From Lingula anatina (taxonomy: Eukaryota; Brachiopoda; Lingulata; Lingulida; Lingulidae), in assembly GCF_001039355.2 (NCBI RefSeq), contig NW_019773925.1, positions 578,495-642,494 of the forward strand: 64,000 nucleotides of DNA. Reading direction: 5' to 3'. The position numbers and the translations under genes were made by a program. Each line of letters begins with the position of its first letter. Position 1 is the stretch's first letter. The notes under the pieces are model-generated. The model was not told the origin of the DNA and made no database searches. It was given only the letters and a program-made list of their open reading frames with translations. Shown piece after piece: positions 49,601 to 59,340 of this stretch.

Positions 49601-51495
49601 TTTATGTCAATTTGATACTTTTTTTACAAACGACGTTCATATTCCTGAAGACTGGCATAAGAAAATGTCGAATTAAAACACACATACACACACACTCTAA
49701 CACACACAAACACACTCAAGGTATTGCATGACCATCTCTGTGTGGTGGGATCAACTATATCCGGAAACCATCGGTTGTCTTTGTAACCACAAATGAGACA
49801 CGGAATTAGCCGAAGTTTACGGAAAAGGTGCGACCGATTTTTTCACAAGAATGACCCAACGTAGATGAATATCTTTGTTTCTATTTTACTTTCATAAGGC
49901 TGGAGAACTCAAACTCTGGCTTATCGTAGAGCTGTTATCTAGGCGCTGATTCATTTTTAATACGGATAAAATGTCAGCAGGCAACAAGTGACAGTGACCC
50001 CCTATACTCACTACCTTGTTCAGTTCCTCCCCAAAAAACATGCATATGCACAACACTGGTGAATGTACAGAGCTACATGTATGTTTTTGTAATTCAAAAC
50101 CAAATGTTGAATTTCGTGTGTATCCGTTGTCAATAAGGGGGTTTGAAACATTATATGCTGGGCACAGGCGAGAGCGATGAAAGCCATGCACGCGAAATAA
50201 CGTCTTTGGTAAGCTCTGAAATCATGCCCCGGTTTGACGAAAGTCAGGGCCCATGTAACCATTACATTCACATTGGTTAGGGTTAACATGACGCAAGTTG
50301 GTCATTTTTTAGACGGAGCTTACCCGTACAAATTAATGGAAACCGGAGTTCGTATTTCTCAGTCTCAGTCACGTCACTCCGACCTAAATGTCTTTATTAC
50401 TATTTATATCTGCTTAATTTCATTTTACCATTTTACTTTACTTAATTTTACTTCATCTAAGCAAATTTACTTTACTTAACTTGTATTGCCCACCCTGGCC
50501 ACACCGCTAAATGAGGCAAAGATGAACTGATCAATGTGTAATGATTAAAACTGGATTTAAATATCAACGATCATACAGAGACTAACTTACATGTATTTTC
50601 AGTCAACAGGCAGTCGGATTGATTTTACCGACAAAAACGACAATGTCAACAGCAGAAACAATTATAAACTGTAACAATGTGGACAGGTGGCAAATATTCA
50701 TTAGGTAACAGGAGTTGCTGACCGTTACGATGCTGATCGTTATTGTTCCAGTTTTTAACCAGCCCGCCCCTCCGCTGTTGTTTTCGCACCGGTTTGTCGA
50801 GTACGGAGTCCTCAAGATCACAGGTCTGTGATGTCTTAGATGGAAGTTAGTTCTGAGATAAAATCTTTGATACGATCTTTCCTACGCTTTGGTTAACTTG
50901 GTCGCTTCCGCCTAAGACGGGAGTTCCAAGGTGTGTATAATTTGCTTCATCATGATTATTAATCAACTAATGAGGTTTTGCAAAATTTGACTAACACTTT
51001 CGCCTGTGTAATCCTTTACATATGTGCGTGATGCGTGGCTATGATTAAACCTGGTACAGGCAAAAAATGTCCTCACTCAAATAAATTGTTTTAAAATTAA
51101 TTCTTAATACGTTGAAGATGTTACAGAATAATATTTTCGTATTTATTTAAATGCGCAACGTCAACTTAACCATTCTCATCCATAAAAAGGCGTGGATTCT
51201 AAATGCGTGCAACAAATTTATTTTGTCGTTTTCGTGGTCTTTACCGTTTATATATATATTTTTTCATTTTATAATTTCCCTTTTTATTCTTAAGAACACG
51301 GCGAGGCTTAATGATTTTTTTCTTCATATAAACTAATATTAAACCAATATTAAAAACTAACTGCGCTTCAGTAAAAATACCTGTCTTGCTTTTATAAATA
51401 TGCTACCGTCTCTTTGTAAATAGTTTTACTTCATCTACTTACCTGGCTCGCAAAATATACACAGCGACGAGCAAAGCGTACGCTATCGCTTTCAT
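23874..51495 (-). CDS. Secreted multi-LCCL protein: tandem LCCL domains with Cys-rich linkers
   Basis: Exon 1 (51495-51443) encodes a signal peptide, MKAIAYALLVAVYILRA. Exon 2 (49345-49259) gives a short Cys-rich start (CEEQC...CFTKWEEVC). Then come tandem units of three exons: a, 64 bp, CPxGCxRGGxVxGTDxY; b, 131 bp, SAVCRAAxHAIxxxxxGG; c, about 195 bp, RRWPESFSFAE then a six-Cys linker. Exons a, b and the start of c form an LCCL domain (CP.GC, ICRAAVH, GG.V, RNG, SFSF); the rest of c is C-x6-C-x5-C-x9-C-x5-C-x7-C, whose first half resembles a follistatin/EGF-like module. Counting the duplicated block 24655-28791 or 28793-32945 once, there are 12 LCCL units and 4581 bp (1526 residues), in frame to TAA at 23876-23874. 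No transmembrane segment or other catalytic domain is seen. LCCL domains occur in cochlin, Limulus factor C, vitrin and CRISPLD proteins, linked to extracellular matrix and microbial-ligand binding; function here is unknown. Confidence 0.85.
24104..24447. mobile_element. TTAA-target non-autonomous transposon, copy 1
   Basis: The ends TTAAAGGGATAATAACT and AGTTATTATCCCTTTAA form terminal inverted repeats flanked by TTAA, as made by piggyBac or Kolobok-type transposition. The body shares CTGATATCTGAGCTTGTCTT with the copies at 32043, 32977 and 56908. It lies in the last LCCL intron. Confidence 0.85.
25239..26284 (-). other. LCCL repeat unit 11 (downstream, near-identical copy)
   Basis: Exons 26284-26221, 25754-25624 and 25421-25239, near-identical to 29377-30423 including introns. 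Confidence 0.75.
26663..28472 (-). other. LCCL repeat unit 10 (downstream, near-identical copy)
   Basis: Exons 28472-28409, 28077-27947 and 26857-26663. They are almost identical to the copy at 30823-32627. The intron between b and c differs strongly (C-rich tract, N at 27841), and the TTAA element is absent at the matching site (28229-28235). Confidence 0.75.
27036..27200. repeat. CAGGGGCGGATCCAGG element end with C/CA-rich tract
   Basis: An element end starts at 27036, runs through GGATTATTAGAAGGGGGGCCC and enters a C-dominated tract (27089-27190). The same element start recurs right after the N at 27841. The matching element in the upstream copy is 31189-31467. Poly-C tracts of this kind are poorly assembled. 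Confidence 0.75.
28903..28966 (-). pseudogene. Orphan 'a' exon of repeat unit 12 at a duplication join
   Basis: This 64-bp exon (CRSGCTRGSRVYGTDFYAP) is nearly identical to the exon at 24765-24828, but no b or c exon follows. The next exon on the minus strand is another 'a' exon (28472-28409). It ends in phase 0 whereas the next begins in phase 2, so joining them would shift the frame. An N at 28792 lies between. It is either skipped or an assembly artefact. Confidence 0.8.
29377..30423 (-). other. LCCL repeat unit 11 (upstream copy)
   Basis: Exons 30423-30360, 29893-29763 and 29559-29377. The linker is the short form (Cys-Glu-Gly-Cys, 183 bp), as in units 1 and 2. Confidence 0.85.
31189..31467. 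mobile_element. CAGGGGCGGAT-type TIR element
   Basis: It starts CAGGGGCGGATACAGG and ends CTAAATCCGCCACTG. The paralogous intron of unit 9 (33745-33765) has the uninterrupted sequence CTGGCAAATATGGTGCAAT, showing the empty site. It has no coding capacity and is hAT-like by its termini. Confidence 0.75.
32043..32386. mobile_element. TTAA-target non-autonomous transposon, copy 2
   Basis: It has the same termini and body as copy 1. The near-identical downstream block has the unoccupied sequence TTGCTTAAACATTGC at about 28227-28241, which proves a TTAA target duplication. Confidence 0.9.
32977..33314. mobile_element. TTAA-target non-autonomous transposon, copy 3
   Basis: It lies in the intron between units 9 and 10. 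Matching empty sites, AATGATTAATCACGAAAT, are at about 26594 and 30727. The right end has decayed (GGTATCCTTTTAA), so it is older than copy 2. Confidence 0.85.
33402..34573 (-). other. LCCL repeat unit 9
   Basis: Exons 34573-34510, 34166-34036 and 33596-33402. It is closely related to unit 10 in exons and introns, indicating an older duplication. It serves as the outgroup for judging insertions in the two unit-10 copies. Confidence 0.85.
34755..34929. mobile_element. 175-bp fold-back element in the intron between LCCL units 8 and 9
   Basis: The arms contain CATTCAGAACAGTGGACTAA and its inverse, with CTAGTCCG and TCAAATATG inside both. It is inserted in a (GA)n tract, so the target duplication cannot be read. 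It is related to 13569-13752 and 59550-59779. Confidence 0.8.
34930..34960. repeat. (GA)n microsatellite
   Basis: The GA run resumes directly after the fold-back element, showing that the element inserted into it. Confidence 0.9.
34999..36053 (-). other. LCCL repeat unit 8
   Basis: Exons 36053-35990, 35619-35489 and 35193-34999. Key residues are CPEGCSRGGGVVGADVY, SVCRAAVHAISTM and RRWPKSFSFAEA. Confidence 0.85.
36424..37364 (-). other. LCCL repeat unit 7
   Basis: Exons 37364-37301, 37048-36918 and 36618-36424. CQAGC replaces CPxGC, and GETFRFLETT forms the end of the LCCL domain. Confidence 0.85.
37669..38882 (-). other. LCCL repeat unit 6
   Basis: Exons 38882-38819, 38526-38396 and 37863-37669. 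Key residues are CPSGCTRGGGVWGTDVYHN, NSAVCRAAIHAIADM and RRWPETFSFAETA. Confidence 0.85.
38960..39190. repeat. Dispersed repeat shared with 45030-45190
   Basis: Both loci contain GACTCTTGCTGAATGCAATC, followed by related CACGCCTCxTCCT and TACAG(G/A)AAAGCTG blocks. It is non-coding and in introns of the LCCL gene. Confidence 0.6.
39265..39459 (-). pseudogene. Partial duplicate of LCCL unit-5 linker exon, next to an N
   Basis: About 195 bp repeats the sequence after the N at 39460 (39461-39653). It contains the 3' part of exon c (39459-39329) with its donor, but the exon is cut off at the N. This is the pattern of two overlapping contigs placed end to end. Confidence 0.8.
39526..40851 (-). 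other. LCCL repeat unit 5
   Basis: Exons 40851-40788, 40303-40173 and 39723-39526. Exon c is 198 bp, one codon longer than the norm. A partial second copy of exon c (39459-39329) lies just beyond an N at 39460 and is treated as an assembly duplicate. Confidence 0.8.
40904..41143 (+). other. Unrecognised open frame in an LCCL intron
   Basis: After a GT microsatellite a + strand frame reads FLDYRTGATEAIKKAIMMRM and on to SFLGEAMETIPTHMALK. Its composition is more protein-like than the surrounding intron, but no family, start context or splice partner is seen. It could be a fragment of a mobile-element protein or chance. Confidence 0.2.
41555..42556 (-). other. LCCL repeat unit 4
   Basis: Exons 42556-42493, 42143-42013 and 41749-41555. 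Key residues are CPSGCKSGGGVYGTDIY, SAVCRAAVHAVPDL and KRWPETFSFAEA, with a linker ending DCYSRWSDTCKFQHGEDNC. Confidence 0.85.
43169..44151 (-). other. LCCL repeat unit 3
   Basis: Exons 44151-44088, 43875-43745 and 43363-43169. Key residues are CPEGCKNGGGIYGSDIY, NSAVCRAAAHAIPDM and PETFSFVETT. It has a long linker (C-x6-C form). Confidence 0.85.
44316..45687 (-). other. LCCL repeat unit 2
   Basis: Exons 45687-45624, 44944-44814 and 44498-44316. Key residues are CPAGCTRGSSVWGTDIY, SSICRAAVH and RNGVGTMG. The linker is the short 183-bp form, with Cys-Gly-Gly-Cys. Confidence 0.85.
45030..45480. repeat. Repeat-rich insertion in the intron of LCCL unit 2
   Basis: It contains the block shared with 38960-39190 and a short direct repeat of GAGATTTAGATTTAGATC (45294-45320). 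It is higher in GC than the introns around it, which suggests inserted DNA. No ORF of note. Confidence 0.5.
46600..46640. repeat. Poly-C followed by poly-A tract
   Basis: About 22 C followed by about 17 A in the intron upstream of the unit-1 linker exon. It is probably a degenerate element end or a low-complexity run. Confidence 0.8.
48381..48480. repeat. 20-bp minisatellite, five copies
   Basis: The unit is GTGTGTTAGTTGTGCCAGTG with only a few substitutions. It lies in the intron between LCCL exons 1a (48540) and 1b (48014), about 60 bases from the donor. Confidence 0.9.
51443..51495 (-). other. Signal-peptide exon of the multi-LCCL gene
   Basis: The ATG at 51495-51493 begins a basic residue followed by a hydrophobic core (AYALLVAVYIL). 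The donor AG|GT is at 51443/51442. The intron to exon 2 is about 2.1 kb. I see no competing upstream in-frame exon. Confidence 0.75.
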
Positions 51496-51499
51496 CCTC

Positions 51500-54400
51500 T
51501 TTCTTCGTTCCTTTACTGGTTTTCGAATCAGTAGTCAGTTTGTGTTGTTCTATCCAACAGAAATCAGCGAAAAGTTGGTTCACAAAGATCAATTCTGAAA
51601 TTTTCTTTGGCAAGTTTTCGGCACAGAAGGTAGTCAGTACTTGGGTGCTACCGCGCCAAACGGAAAATGACCTCTCAAAGCACACTCACTCTCTTTTCGT
51701 TCAGCTATCTACTGGTAAATCAGCGATCGGATGAGCATGCGCAGTCCCGTGTCAGCAATCTACTGACCTCAGGTTTGTGAGTAGTTATCTTTTCTCTCTT
51801 TCTCCTCTGACGTCATCCACGCACTCAATCAGAAGAAATCTTTGTGGTCCGTTTCACAAAGTAAGTTTAGACCGAAACTTCGTCTTAACTTTATAAGACC
51901 GAAAATCTTGGTACGCTTCTGTTAGGATAAATCTTAGCTCCACTAAACCATTACTTATCATATGAAAAGACTCAAGTTTCCTCAACTTGAACTACCCGCA
52001 CTTCTAATTTACTGGATCAAAGTTTATTGATGATATTAATTTTAAAGTCAAGACCAACATTCGGTCGAACGTTTCTTTGTGGAAACATCCCCCTATCTTA
52101 TTGCCATCAGTGACCCGCAAGGATTGTCAACCCACACGTGTCTTCCCGCATCTACTTACTGCCGTTCGCGGAAAACAAGACCCGTTATCTCATAGCCGAG
52201 TTGGTTGCAACTACCGCGACTTCTTCCTGCTTTCACCGGCCCAGCGACGCGTACCGAACTCGCTGTCCGTAAAAAGTTTTATGTTTGAGACTATGGTCAT
52301 GGTATTACGCTTATGTAAACATAAAAATGTGTAATAAAGAAACAGATAAATTGATAAATAGAAATAGATAGATTGAAATAAAAAAATAGAAATTGATGAA
52401 TAATTCAAGTTTTGCGGTGATTTAAGATAAGATTATATAAAAAATATCAATATTGCAATCTGATTAATGTTTTTAGGTTCACAGATTTGTCGCAATTTAC
52501 ACAGTACTTGGCAAGGTTCATTTATCAATACATTTTAGTGCACATTTGTTTAAGTTTTTCACACCTATCCGATCACATTGTGTAATTCAAATTAATTTTG
52601 AATTATTATTTTTGTTATTCCCACTCTAATTCATGTTGATATAAACACCATTATTATGAATATATTGTTAAAACAATCAAAAATAATTTTTTTGCAGCAA
52701 AACGGCACTCTATAAAGCATATTCATAACGGCACACCGGTGTCACAGTTAAATCATAATTTCTTTTCACCATAGTGGCTATTATCCACTAATCTAAGATA
52801 ATTAACTGCCAGGCGATCTTATTGTCGGTTATCTCAGAGATCTGTTCTACTTGAAAGCCCGTGACGTCATGGTGTTACGTCATCAGCAGGTCTCCGGTAA
52901 GCAGGTACCTTCAGTTTGGTAATTATCCTAATGTGCGTCATTGTCTCAGTACAGTAGAATATAGTGGCATTCCCTGCGTGTTGCATTCGCTGAATAAAGA
53001 GAGGAAAACAGGTTTTGGAAATTATTGGGCGGGGTGGGTAGGAAGAGGGGGTCATTAATGATACGGGTTTTTCTTCTTCATTGTCACATTTTTATGAATG
53101 CCCGTTTGATGCGATTTGAATATGAAGCTACAAACACTGGAAATATTGTCGGTAGAAACATCGCTTTATCTTCAAAACATACATGTATGTCATATTTTAT
53201 CCTAGTGGTGCTTCAAGAGGAGGAGCACACCAATGATTCTGATTCCAGCTGAAGGACCAACTTTCATTTAAAGCTAAGATCTAATATACCGTTTATTAGA
53301 TCTTAGTTTAAAGTTATTTCGTGAAACCTGTCTCGTCCCCTGGACTGAGCAGCGTCACGCCGAGTGTGCTGTGACCATATCAACCCTTCACGCCGCCGCA
53401 GTCATGCAGACACTTACCTTTAACCAGGGACGCGTACCATGACACTACTTTATTTAAACAAAACATTCGGCTAAACATCGGCCTATCCCTTTTAACTTGA
53501 CGATAAAGTTTATGAAACAGTGCCACAGTAACATTTCCTCAACCAGGGGTCTTCTCATTCTTCTCTAGTTGTTACACAATTAGATGAAGGTCTTTCGTTC
53601 AATTTGGCACATTCAGCAAGACCTCTGGTAAAGTGAATTTGCTGCCCTCCATTCACTGTCGTATCCAAGATGTTGCTTGGGGTGGGACAAAAACTGCCTT
53701 TCCTAGTTTTTTTTTTTGGTAGATATATAATTATATGTCATTACATATTAACAATCACACGTTGGGATCAGGGATGAAAATTGCTTGGGATTCTCTTGTT
53801 CTTCTTGTTGATATGTTTTTTTTTAATTGTTTTTTTTTTGAGGGGGAGGGGCGCCCGTGGCCCACTTTGTCCGCTCTCCAATTTCCCATTGATCTACTCT
53901 CTTTGAATTGGTTAAAATAAAGTATACAGCAGATACTTCATTTGCAATCTCATCAGTAATAATTAGTAGGCCTTTTGATTAATTCTGACACACGGTCTTG
54001 TCTTGAGGTACGGCCTTAAGGGCATAAAGGTCTCCAGTAAGCAGTTACCTTCAGTTTGAAGGATTAGTTCATAAACCATCAACGACATTATGTTTTGGAG
54101 CTGCTTTTACTTGAAAATAAAAAGGGTGCCAGATGCTTTAAACACTGGCGCCGTTTTCTGTACACGCGCCCGCTGTTGGCGCAACACAAGAACCATTATG
54201 TTTCATCAATTTTTTCTTTTATTTATTTATTTAATTATTTATTTATTTGTTTGTTAGTTTCTTTGTTTGTGATTTTTTTTTTGCGCTGTACTCAGCATTG
54301 TTGACGGCGGTAGGGAAATCATAGCAAACTGTCATATCAGATATCCCTTGCCAGGTTATACAGGTGCTAGTGTCCTAATACTTACGTCATGGCACGTGCG

Positions 54401-55912
54401 TTATCGTCGCGAAGCACTGGGTTCTGCCACGCGTGGATTGGCGCTGTTCCCGTTCACTGACCACCTGGCAGCTTTGGTCTGCTGGACAACAACGCTTGAC
54501 CAACGGCGGGTGCCTCCGATGTCAAAAACAACGAACAACGATAAGTATCTACAACAACAACAACGCCGACTGAAGGAGTTCAAAAACTTGTTTGGCGATA
54601 CTTGGCTTCACTGTTTGTGCTGACGAAGATTGGAGTCCAAGATACATTGCAAGTAAAAAGCATTTTTATCAATTGAAAAAGTAGATATTTTATAATCAAC
54701 CCTTATACGGTTTCAATCATTTTAAAACATACTCTAATTCCTACTCATTTTTTGCTCCAAGATCTTGTCCGTTCATAACATTTTAAATACTGAATGTAGA
54801 TGATATTATGTTGGAATACTGTAGGTAATATGATAATTACATTCTCTAGTTTTTCGTGTTTAGCGACATATGATATTTCTCGAAATGTAAAGCATAGTTT
54901 AAAATTTTCGAATTCCCTTTTTTGATTCGAAAGAATTATAAATTCAGAAGTTAACTGCTCTCCCCTGACTCACACTCCCTCTATCCCATTATAATTTTAA
55001 AATAAGTTATTGCGGGGCGGGAGGGGGGGGGGGAGTGCAGTTACACAGTGACATTGATCAAGGTTTATCCAGGAAAAGCTAGTTAAAGATTTTTCCCATT
55101 TACTTAATCAATATTATTTTTCATTTGTAAAATAAATAAATAAATAAATAAACTACCTAATTAATTTATTAATTAATAGTAAATAAATAAATGCTACAAA
55201 ATCTTATTTACCCCAAATTATGGTCGGTCACGCTCATTAACCAGTGTATCGATTTGCAGTCCTCATTTTCCAATAATTAACTGGACTCAAATATCATAAG
55301 GACGTTGACCATTTAGCAGGTGCGCCAACAACGCATTGCAGAAGTGTTGAGGACCCAGCTAAGTCTTCCTTTTAATGTTTTAACTCTACAGAGTTAACAG
55401 GAAATCTAAAATATGCTGCGTTTGAACAATCTTTATTGCAATAATGTCTATCATCTTTTTACTACCGTTTGGGGTTCTCTCATAAGAAGTTAACCATATG
55501 AAAACTAATGACTGCCATAGATTCTAATCTAAATACTAGATTGAGAACCAAAATCTGGAGATCATAAGGCAGACTACATTGTAGACCTCGACTAATGTTA
55601 CCATCTCCTCTATCTACTCACACCTCTACAAAGTTTTACTAAACAAACAAACATACATAAATACTCATGGAATTGTCTGTACATACAATTTACATAACTC
55701 ACCCTGAGTTTCTAAGTTTACTGGAAACTGGCAATTATTATCAGTATACCTCAGCCAAGTTTCTAGTAATATAAACTCGTAAACTCAGGATGTCATAAAA
55801 TGGCATTTTGTGAAGAATGTTTCTTTTGGCAACATCTGAATGAAAAATACTGCATTTAAACCTGTACTTGCCAAGAAGAAAACATTATTTTAAAAACTTT
55901 AAAAAATTCAAC

Positions 55913-55961
<49 letters not shown>

Positions 55962-56907
55962 TTAGAAATGCAAATTAAAACAATACTTCTGATTTTCCTG
56001 AAGAAACCTATTAATTTGCCAAAAGGTACTTTTACAATACAGAATTGGCAATTTATTTATTTATTTTTTCAAATACTTATAACATCAGAAATTATAGTTG
56101 TAGTGCTTTTCCTGGTTGTAGGTCAGATACAATGAAAAAACAATTCAGTGAAGAGATAAGAATATTCTTTGCAAACATATAAGATAGAATATCCCAACCT
56201 AGAAAAACAGAGATCCACATCAAAGCAGTTCAATTTTCATTAATTAATTTATTAATTAATTGATTGATTAATTAATTGATTAATGGACCACCACCAACTT
56301 TCTGGCCTATCCTGACAATTGAATCAAAACTCATCCACTTCTCGAGTTATAAAAAACAAAACAACAAACACTAAAACAGAACCTCCATGGCAGAGGTACA
56401 AACATTTCAGCTCATGTTCAAATATCAGAAAACAATATCATTCCTGCACATTTTTCCATAGTTAAATTTTCATCTCCATAAAATTGCATAAAATTTCTCA
56501 TATTTATGCACGTATTGTTTACATAAAGACCAGCACAAAGCGTATAATACGTCTATTGGAAACATGCCAAGTTGTGACATGAATTAACTTTGAACAGTTG
56601 TTTTTTTTTGTGCTTAATTACTTATTTTAAACCATTGGCTTGTATCTTGAATGCTTAGCAATATAATCAATAGATTCTATTCCATATTTCATTGTTTGAA
56701 AATCGTATTAATAAAATCACAACACAGACAGGTAATACTCACGAGTAATTGGCTTTTTTCATAGAGTCTGGTCACTTTAAAAACGGACGAACGGTCCAAA
56801 CAGCCATCTCCACCACGGGGGGTGGGGGTGGGGGGGGGGTGGGGGGTAGGGTAGACTAGATTAGACATACCAGTCAGAAACAAAATTTCTTGTCATTGCA
56901 AATAACA
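51500..56907. other. Gene-poor region between the LCCL gene start and GOSR2
   Basis: It contains the presumed LCCL promoter near 51500-51800, with no clear TATA box. A small hairpin lies at 53273-53311. A short block shared by 52890-52920 and 54028-54058 reads AAGCAG.TACCTTCAGTTTG. It also holds poly-T and T-rich tracts near 53820 and 54230, and an (AAT)n microsatellite at 55916-55961. I find no convincing coding exon; open frames here lack splice partners and known motifs. Confidence 0.5.
55916..55961. repeat. (AAT)n microsatellite
   Basis: About 15 uninterrupted trinucleotide repeats. Confidence 0.95.
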
Positions 56908-57127
56908 TTAAAGGGATAATAATTCTTCGTATGAGATCTATATTTCACAATAAAAACATTGTGAACAACTCATAGAAATATAATACATTCTGTTATACCA
57001 CAAAAACGGCAGTTATAGCTATTATTCTGATATCTGAGCTTGTCTTTAGACCACCTGACCTCCACTGATGGCTATACTCTGTTAAATATCTCTTAAGAGA
57101 TTTTAACAAAAAAGCAAACTTTTTTAG

Positions 57128-57162
<35 letters not shown>

Positions 57163-57276
57163 ACTAACTTTGAATGTAAAAATGGATTCATTAACCATTG
57201 GTAAGTATGGGAAAATTGTTGTTTACTCCAGGAAAATTCGTTTTTTGGTCGAAATGAATAGTTATTATCCCTTTAA
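56908..57276. mobile_element. TTAA-target non-autonomous transposon, copy 4
   Basis: It has the same TTAAAGGGATAAT terminus and body as copies 1-3, plus an expanded A run of about 30 bases near 57128-57159. It is flanked by TTAA and lies just downstream of GOSR2. Confidence 0.9.
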
Positions 57277-57452
57277 ATATTTTTGGCAAATTCCTTTTCA
57301 ATAACGTCATTATTCAGCAAATTAAGCAAGTACAGGCAGTAACAGAAGTACCAAAACAACACTTTTTCCATACAAGACGCAAAGTGCTTTGCAACAAGTG
57401 TGGCCTCTCATAACTTCAGTAATAAGTCAAGGATTATCTTTTATAAGTGTCA

Positions 57453-58392
57453 TCATAATAAATATTTATACACTAGGAACATGATGACACAAGTCACAAA
57501 CATTCCTCCATAAAGAATGAATTTATCTTGGTACGTTCTTCTCTCAATTAGTCTCATGACAGTGTTGGACAACCCCAAAGTGTTCACAACGTCCAGAATT
57601 TTGCGCTGGGCGCCCTTCAGCGTACCCCTCTGGTCTCGCAGACTTGTCAGTATACTGTTCCCACTGCCCAGTAAGTTGTCCATGTCCCTGTGGGAGGACT
57701 GGAGACGGTCGTGGTGTTTGACGGCAGCGTCTATCATGACGGAGGTGTGGTCGTCGTTGGCGGTGAAGGACTGGCTGAGGAGCTCTTCGCGTTCTCGTTC
57801 TTGTTCTTCCTGCTTGTATCTGAGAGCAGGATAACAAATGCAAGAGTAAAATAATTTCACACTCTTTGCTCTTTTCTTTTTATCCCTTTAGATAATTGCT
57901 TAAGCTCTTCTACTGGATGATATCTAATTAAATCTTTAGAAAACAATATGGTGTGTATGTTTTTGCACATTTTACATTTGTTTGGCGTTAAAGCAAACTG
58001 TATTTTTTCTCACTGTCTCTCACTCACTCACATTTCACTCTTTTTTCTCTTCTCTGGACACAAACAAACACTTTTGTTCTTTTTACATCTTCTCTCTCTC
58101 TCTCTCTCTCTCTTTCTCACCTGCGATGCTGCATATTTCTCAGGGCCACCTGTAAGTGCTGGCAGTCATATTTCAGCTGATCCACGCGAACCTTGGCATT
58201 GGGGCGTCGCGTAGGAGGTTCCTTATTCACAAGAATGTCTAGGCGCTCACAGTGGCTGACTATCTGGTCTATTCGGGCCTGTATTTCATTCTCTAGTAAA
58301 TGCGTCTCCCCGCCAGCTGCTCGTTCTAGGCGACCAAGCTCCGACTGTACCTCTTGTACCAGCCGGTTAGTTTGGTGGTACAAAGCGTCCAT
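57453..58392 (-). CDS. GOSR2: Golgi SNAP receptor complex member 2 (membrin)
   Basis: Two coding exons, 58392-58121 and 57819-57453, join in phase to 212 residues, the same length as human GOSR2. The N-terminal helical region starts [19 protein letters not shown]. The Qb-SNARE motif (about residues 120-185) includes [18 protein letters not shown] and [15 protein letters not shown] single C-terminal membrane anchor, [19 protein letters not shown], ends at the TGA. Membrin acts in ER-to-Golgi and intra-Golgi vesicle fusion with syntaxin-5, BET1 and SEC22B. The ATG matches the vertebrate start. The intron (57820-58120) ends in a (TC)n run beside the donor side of exon 1. It is the least ambiguous gene in the window. 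Confidence 0.96.
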
Positions 58393-58929
58393 TTCTGCTA
58401 TCAGTGAACCGGACCAGCTGTCTTATGAATTACGAAAAATGCAAAATATTTAGTTGATAACCTTAGTGTTACGTTCAGGGAAATGAGACACATAAAAATG
58501 TCGTCATTTCATAAAGAACTTGCGATCGACGTGTCCGGAAAAAACGACCTTGAACTTTGGAACTGCTCCGCAGATTTTATAGCTGCTACCAAATATTTAT
58601 TGAAATTTTCATAAAGTTAGATAAATAATTTACCCATATTAAAATAAAAACTATTTTATACAATTTTAAAAATATGAATGGGAAAGTTTGGTGGTTATTT
58701 ACTTATTTTCTTTCGAAGAGCAGGAACGGAGTAATGTACACAGAAACGAAACCGCCGACTGAACAAAACTGTCGCTGTCTTTTTTATTGAATTATTGAAT
58801 TACTATAATATGTTGTAGGAGCAAATCTTACTTTGTGCATGGTTGATGTTCTGAAACGTAATAGCATTGGGTAAAACTGGTGATGCCGAACAGAAAAGAC
58901 GCACTTTGGGCAAAACAGGTATGTCCTAA

Positions 58930-59105
58930 CAGGCCCGTAGCCAGGGGGGGTTCGGGGGGGGTTCGAAAGAACCGCCCCTTTTGTCAGGAAAAGGTCCATT
59001 TTGGGTAGAATTTTATCTAGGTACACACAAGTTTCATTGTAAAAGGTCCACTTTTTCCGAAAAAGAACCCCCCAGGCCCTTTTGAATTTGCTGGCTACGG
59101 GCCTG
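58930..59105. mobile_element. 176-bp TIR element, CAGGCCCGTAGCCAG type
   Basis: The termini CAGGCCCGTAGCCAG and CTGGCTACGGGCCTG are perfect inverse copies. The interior has AAAGGTCCA repeated in one orientation and a GGGGGG-rich left end. It has no coding capacity. An exact target duplication was not found. Confidence 0.8.
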
Positions 59106-59256
59106 CTTATTATATTTTTTTTTGTATGGTCAAATTGCAAAATTAAAAAATACAGACATGTACAGTTCATTGCTGCCTGCCTCAACCACAATTTTGCAAT
59201 GTCTTGTGTAGATTTTATTTATAAAAGATGGAGAAAAACACCCTGGTGTTTGGTAA

Positions 59257-59340
59257 TTTGAATAAACATTAATTCCTATCATGAGGAAAATCGTGTATTA
59301 TTTTCATGATACTATGATAGAAATTAATGTTTATTCAAAA
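59257..59340. repeat. Short inverted repeat
   Basis: TTTGAATAAACATTAATT and its reverse complement flank a loop containing ATCATGA and TCATGAT, giving a near-perfect hairpin between GOSR2 and the AlbA_2 gene. Confidence 0.8.

Noticed and set aside
49892-50289. Overlapping minus-strand open frames in the first LCCL intron
   Set aside because: They lack family motifs and acceptor/donor pairs that would join the neighbouring exons in phase.
54348-54623. 91-residue open frame in the gene-poor region
   Set aside because: No recognisable motif, no splice partner and ordinary composition.
58784-59191. 135-residue minus-strand open frame upstream of the AlbA_2 gene
   Set aside because: It is mostly the translation of the CAGGCCCGTAGCCAG element, which recurs as non-coding DNA.
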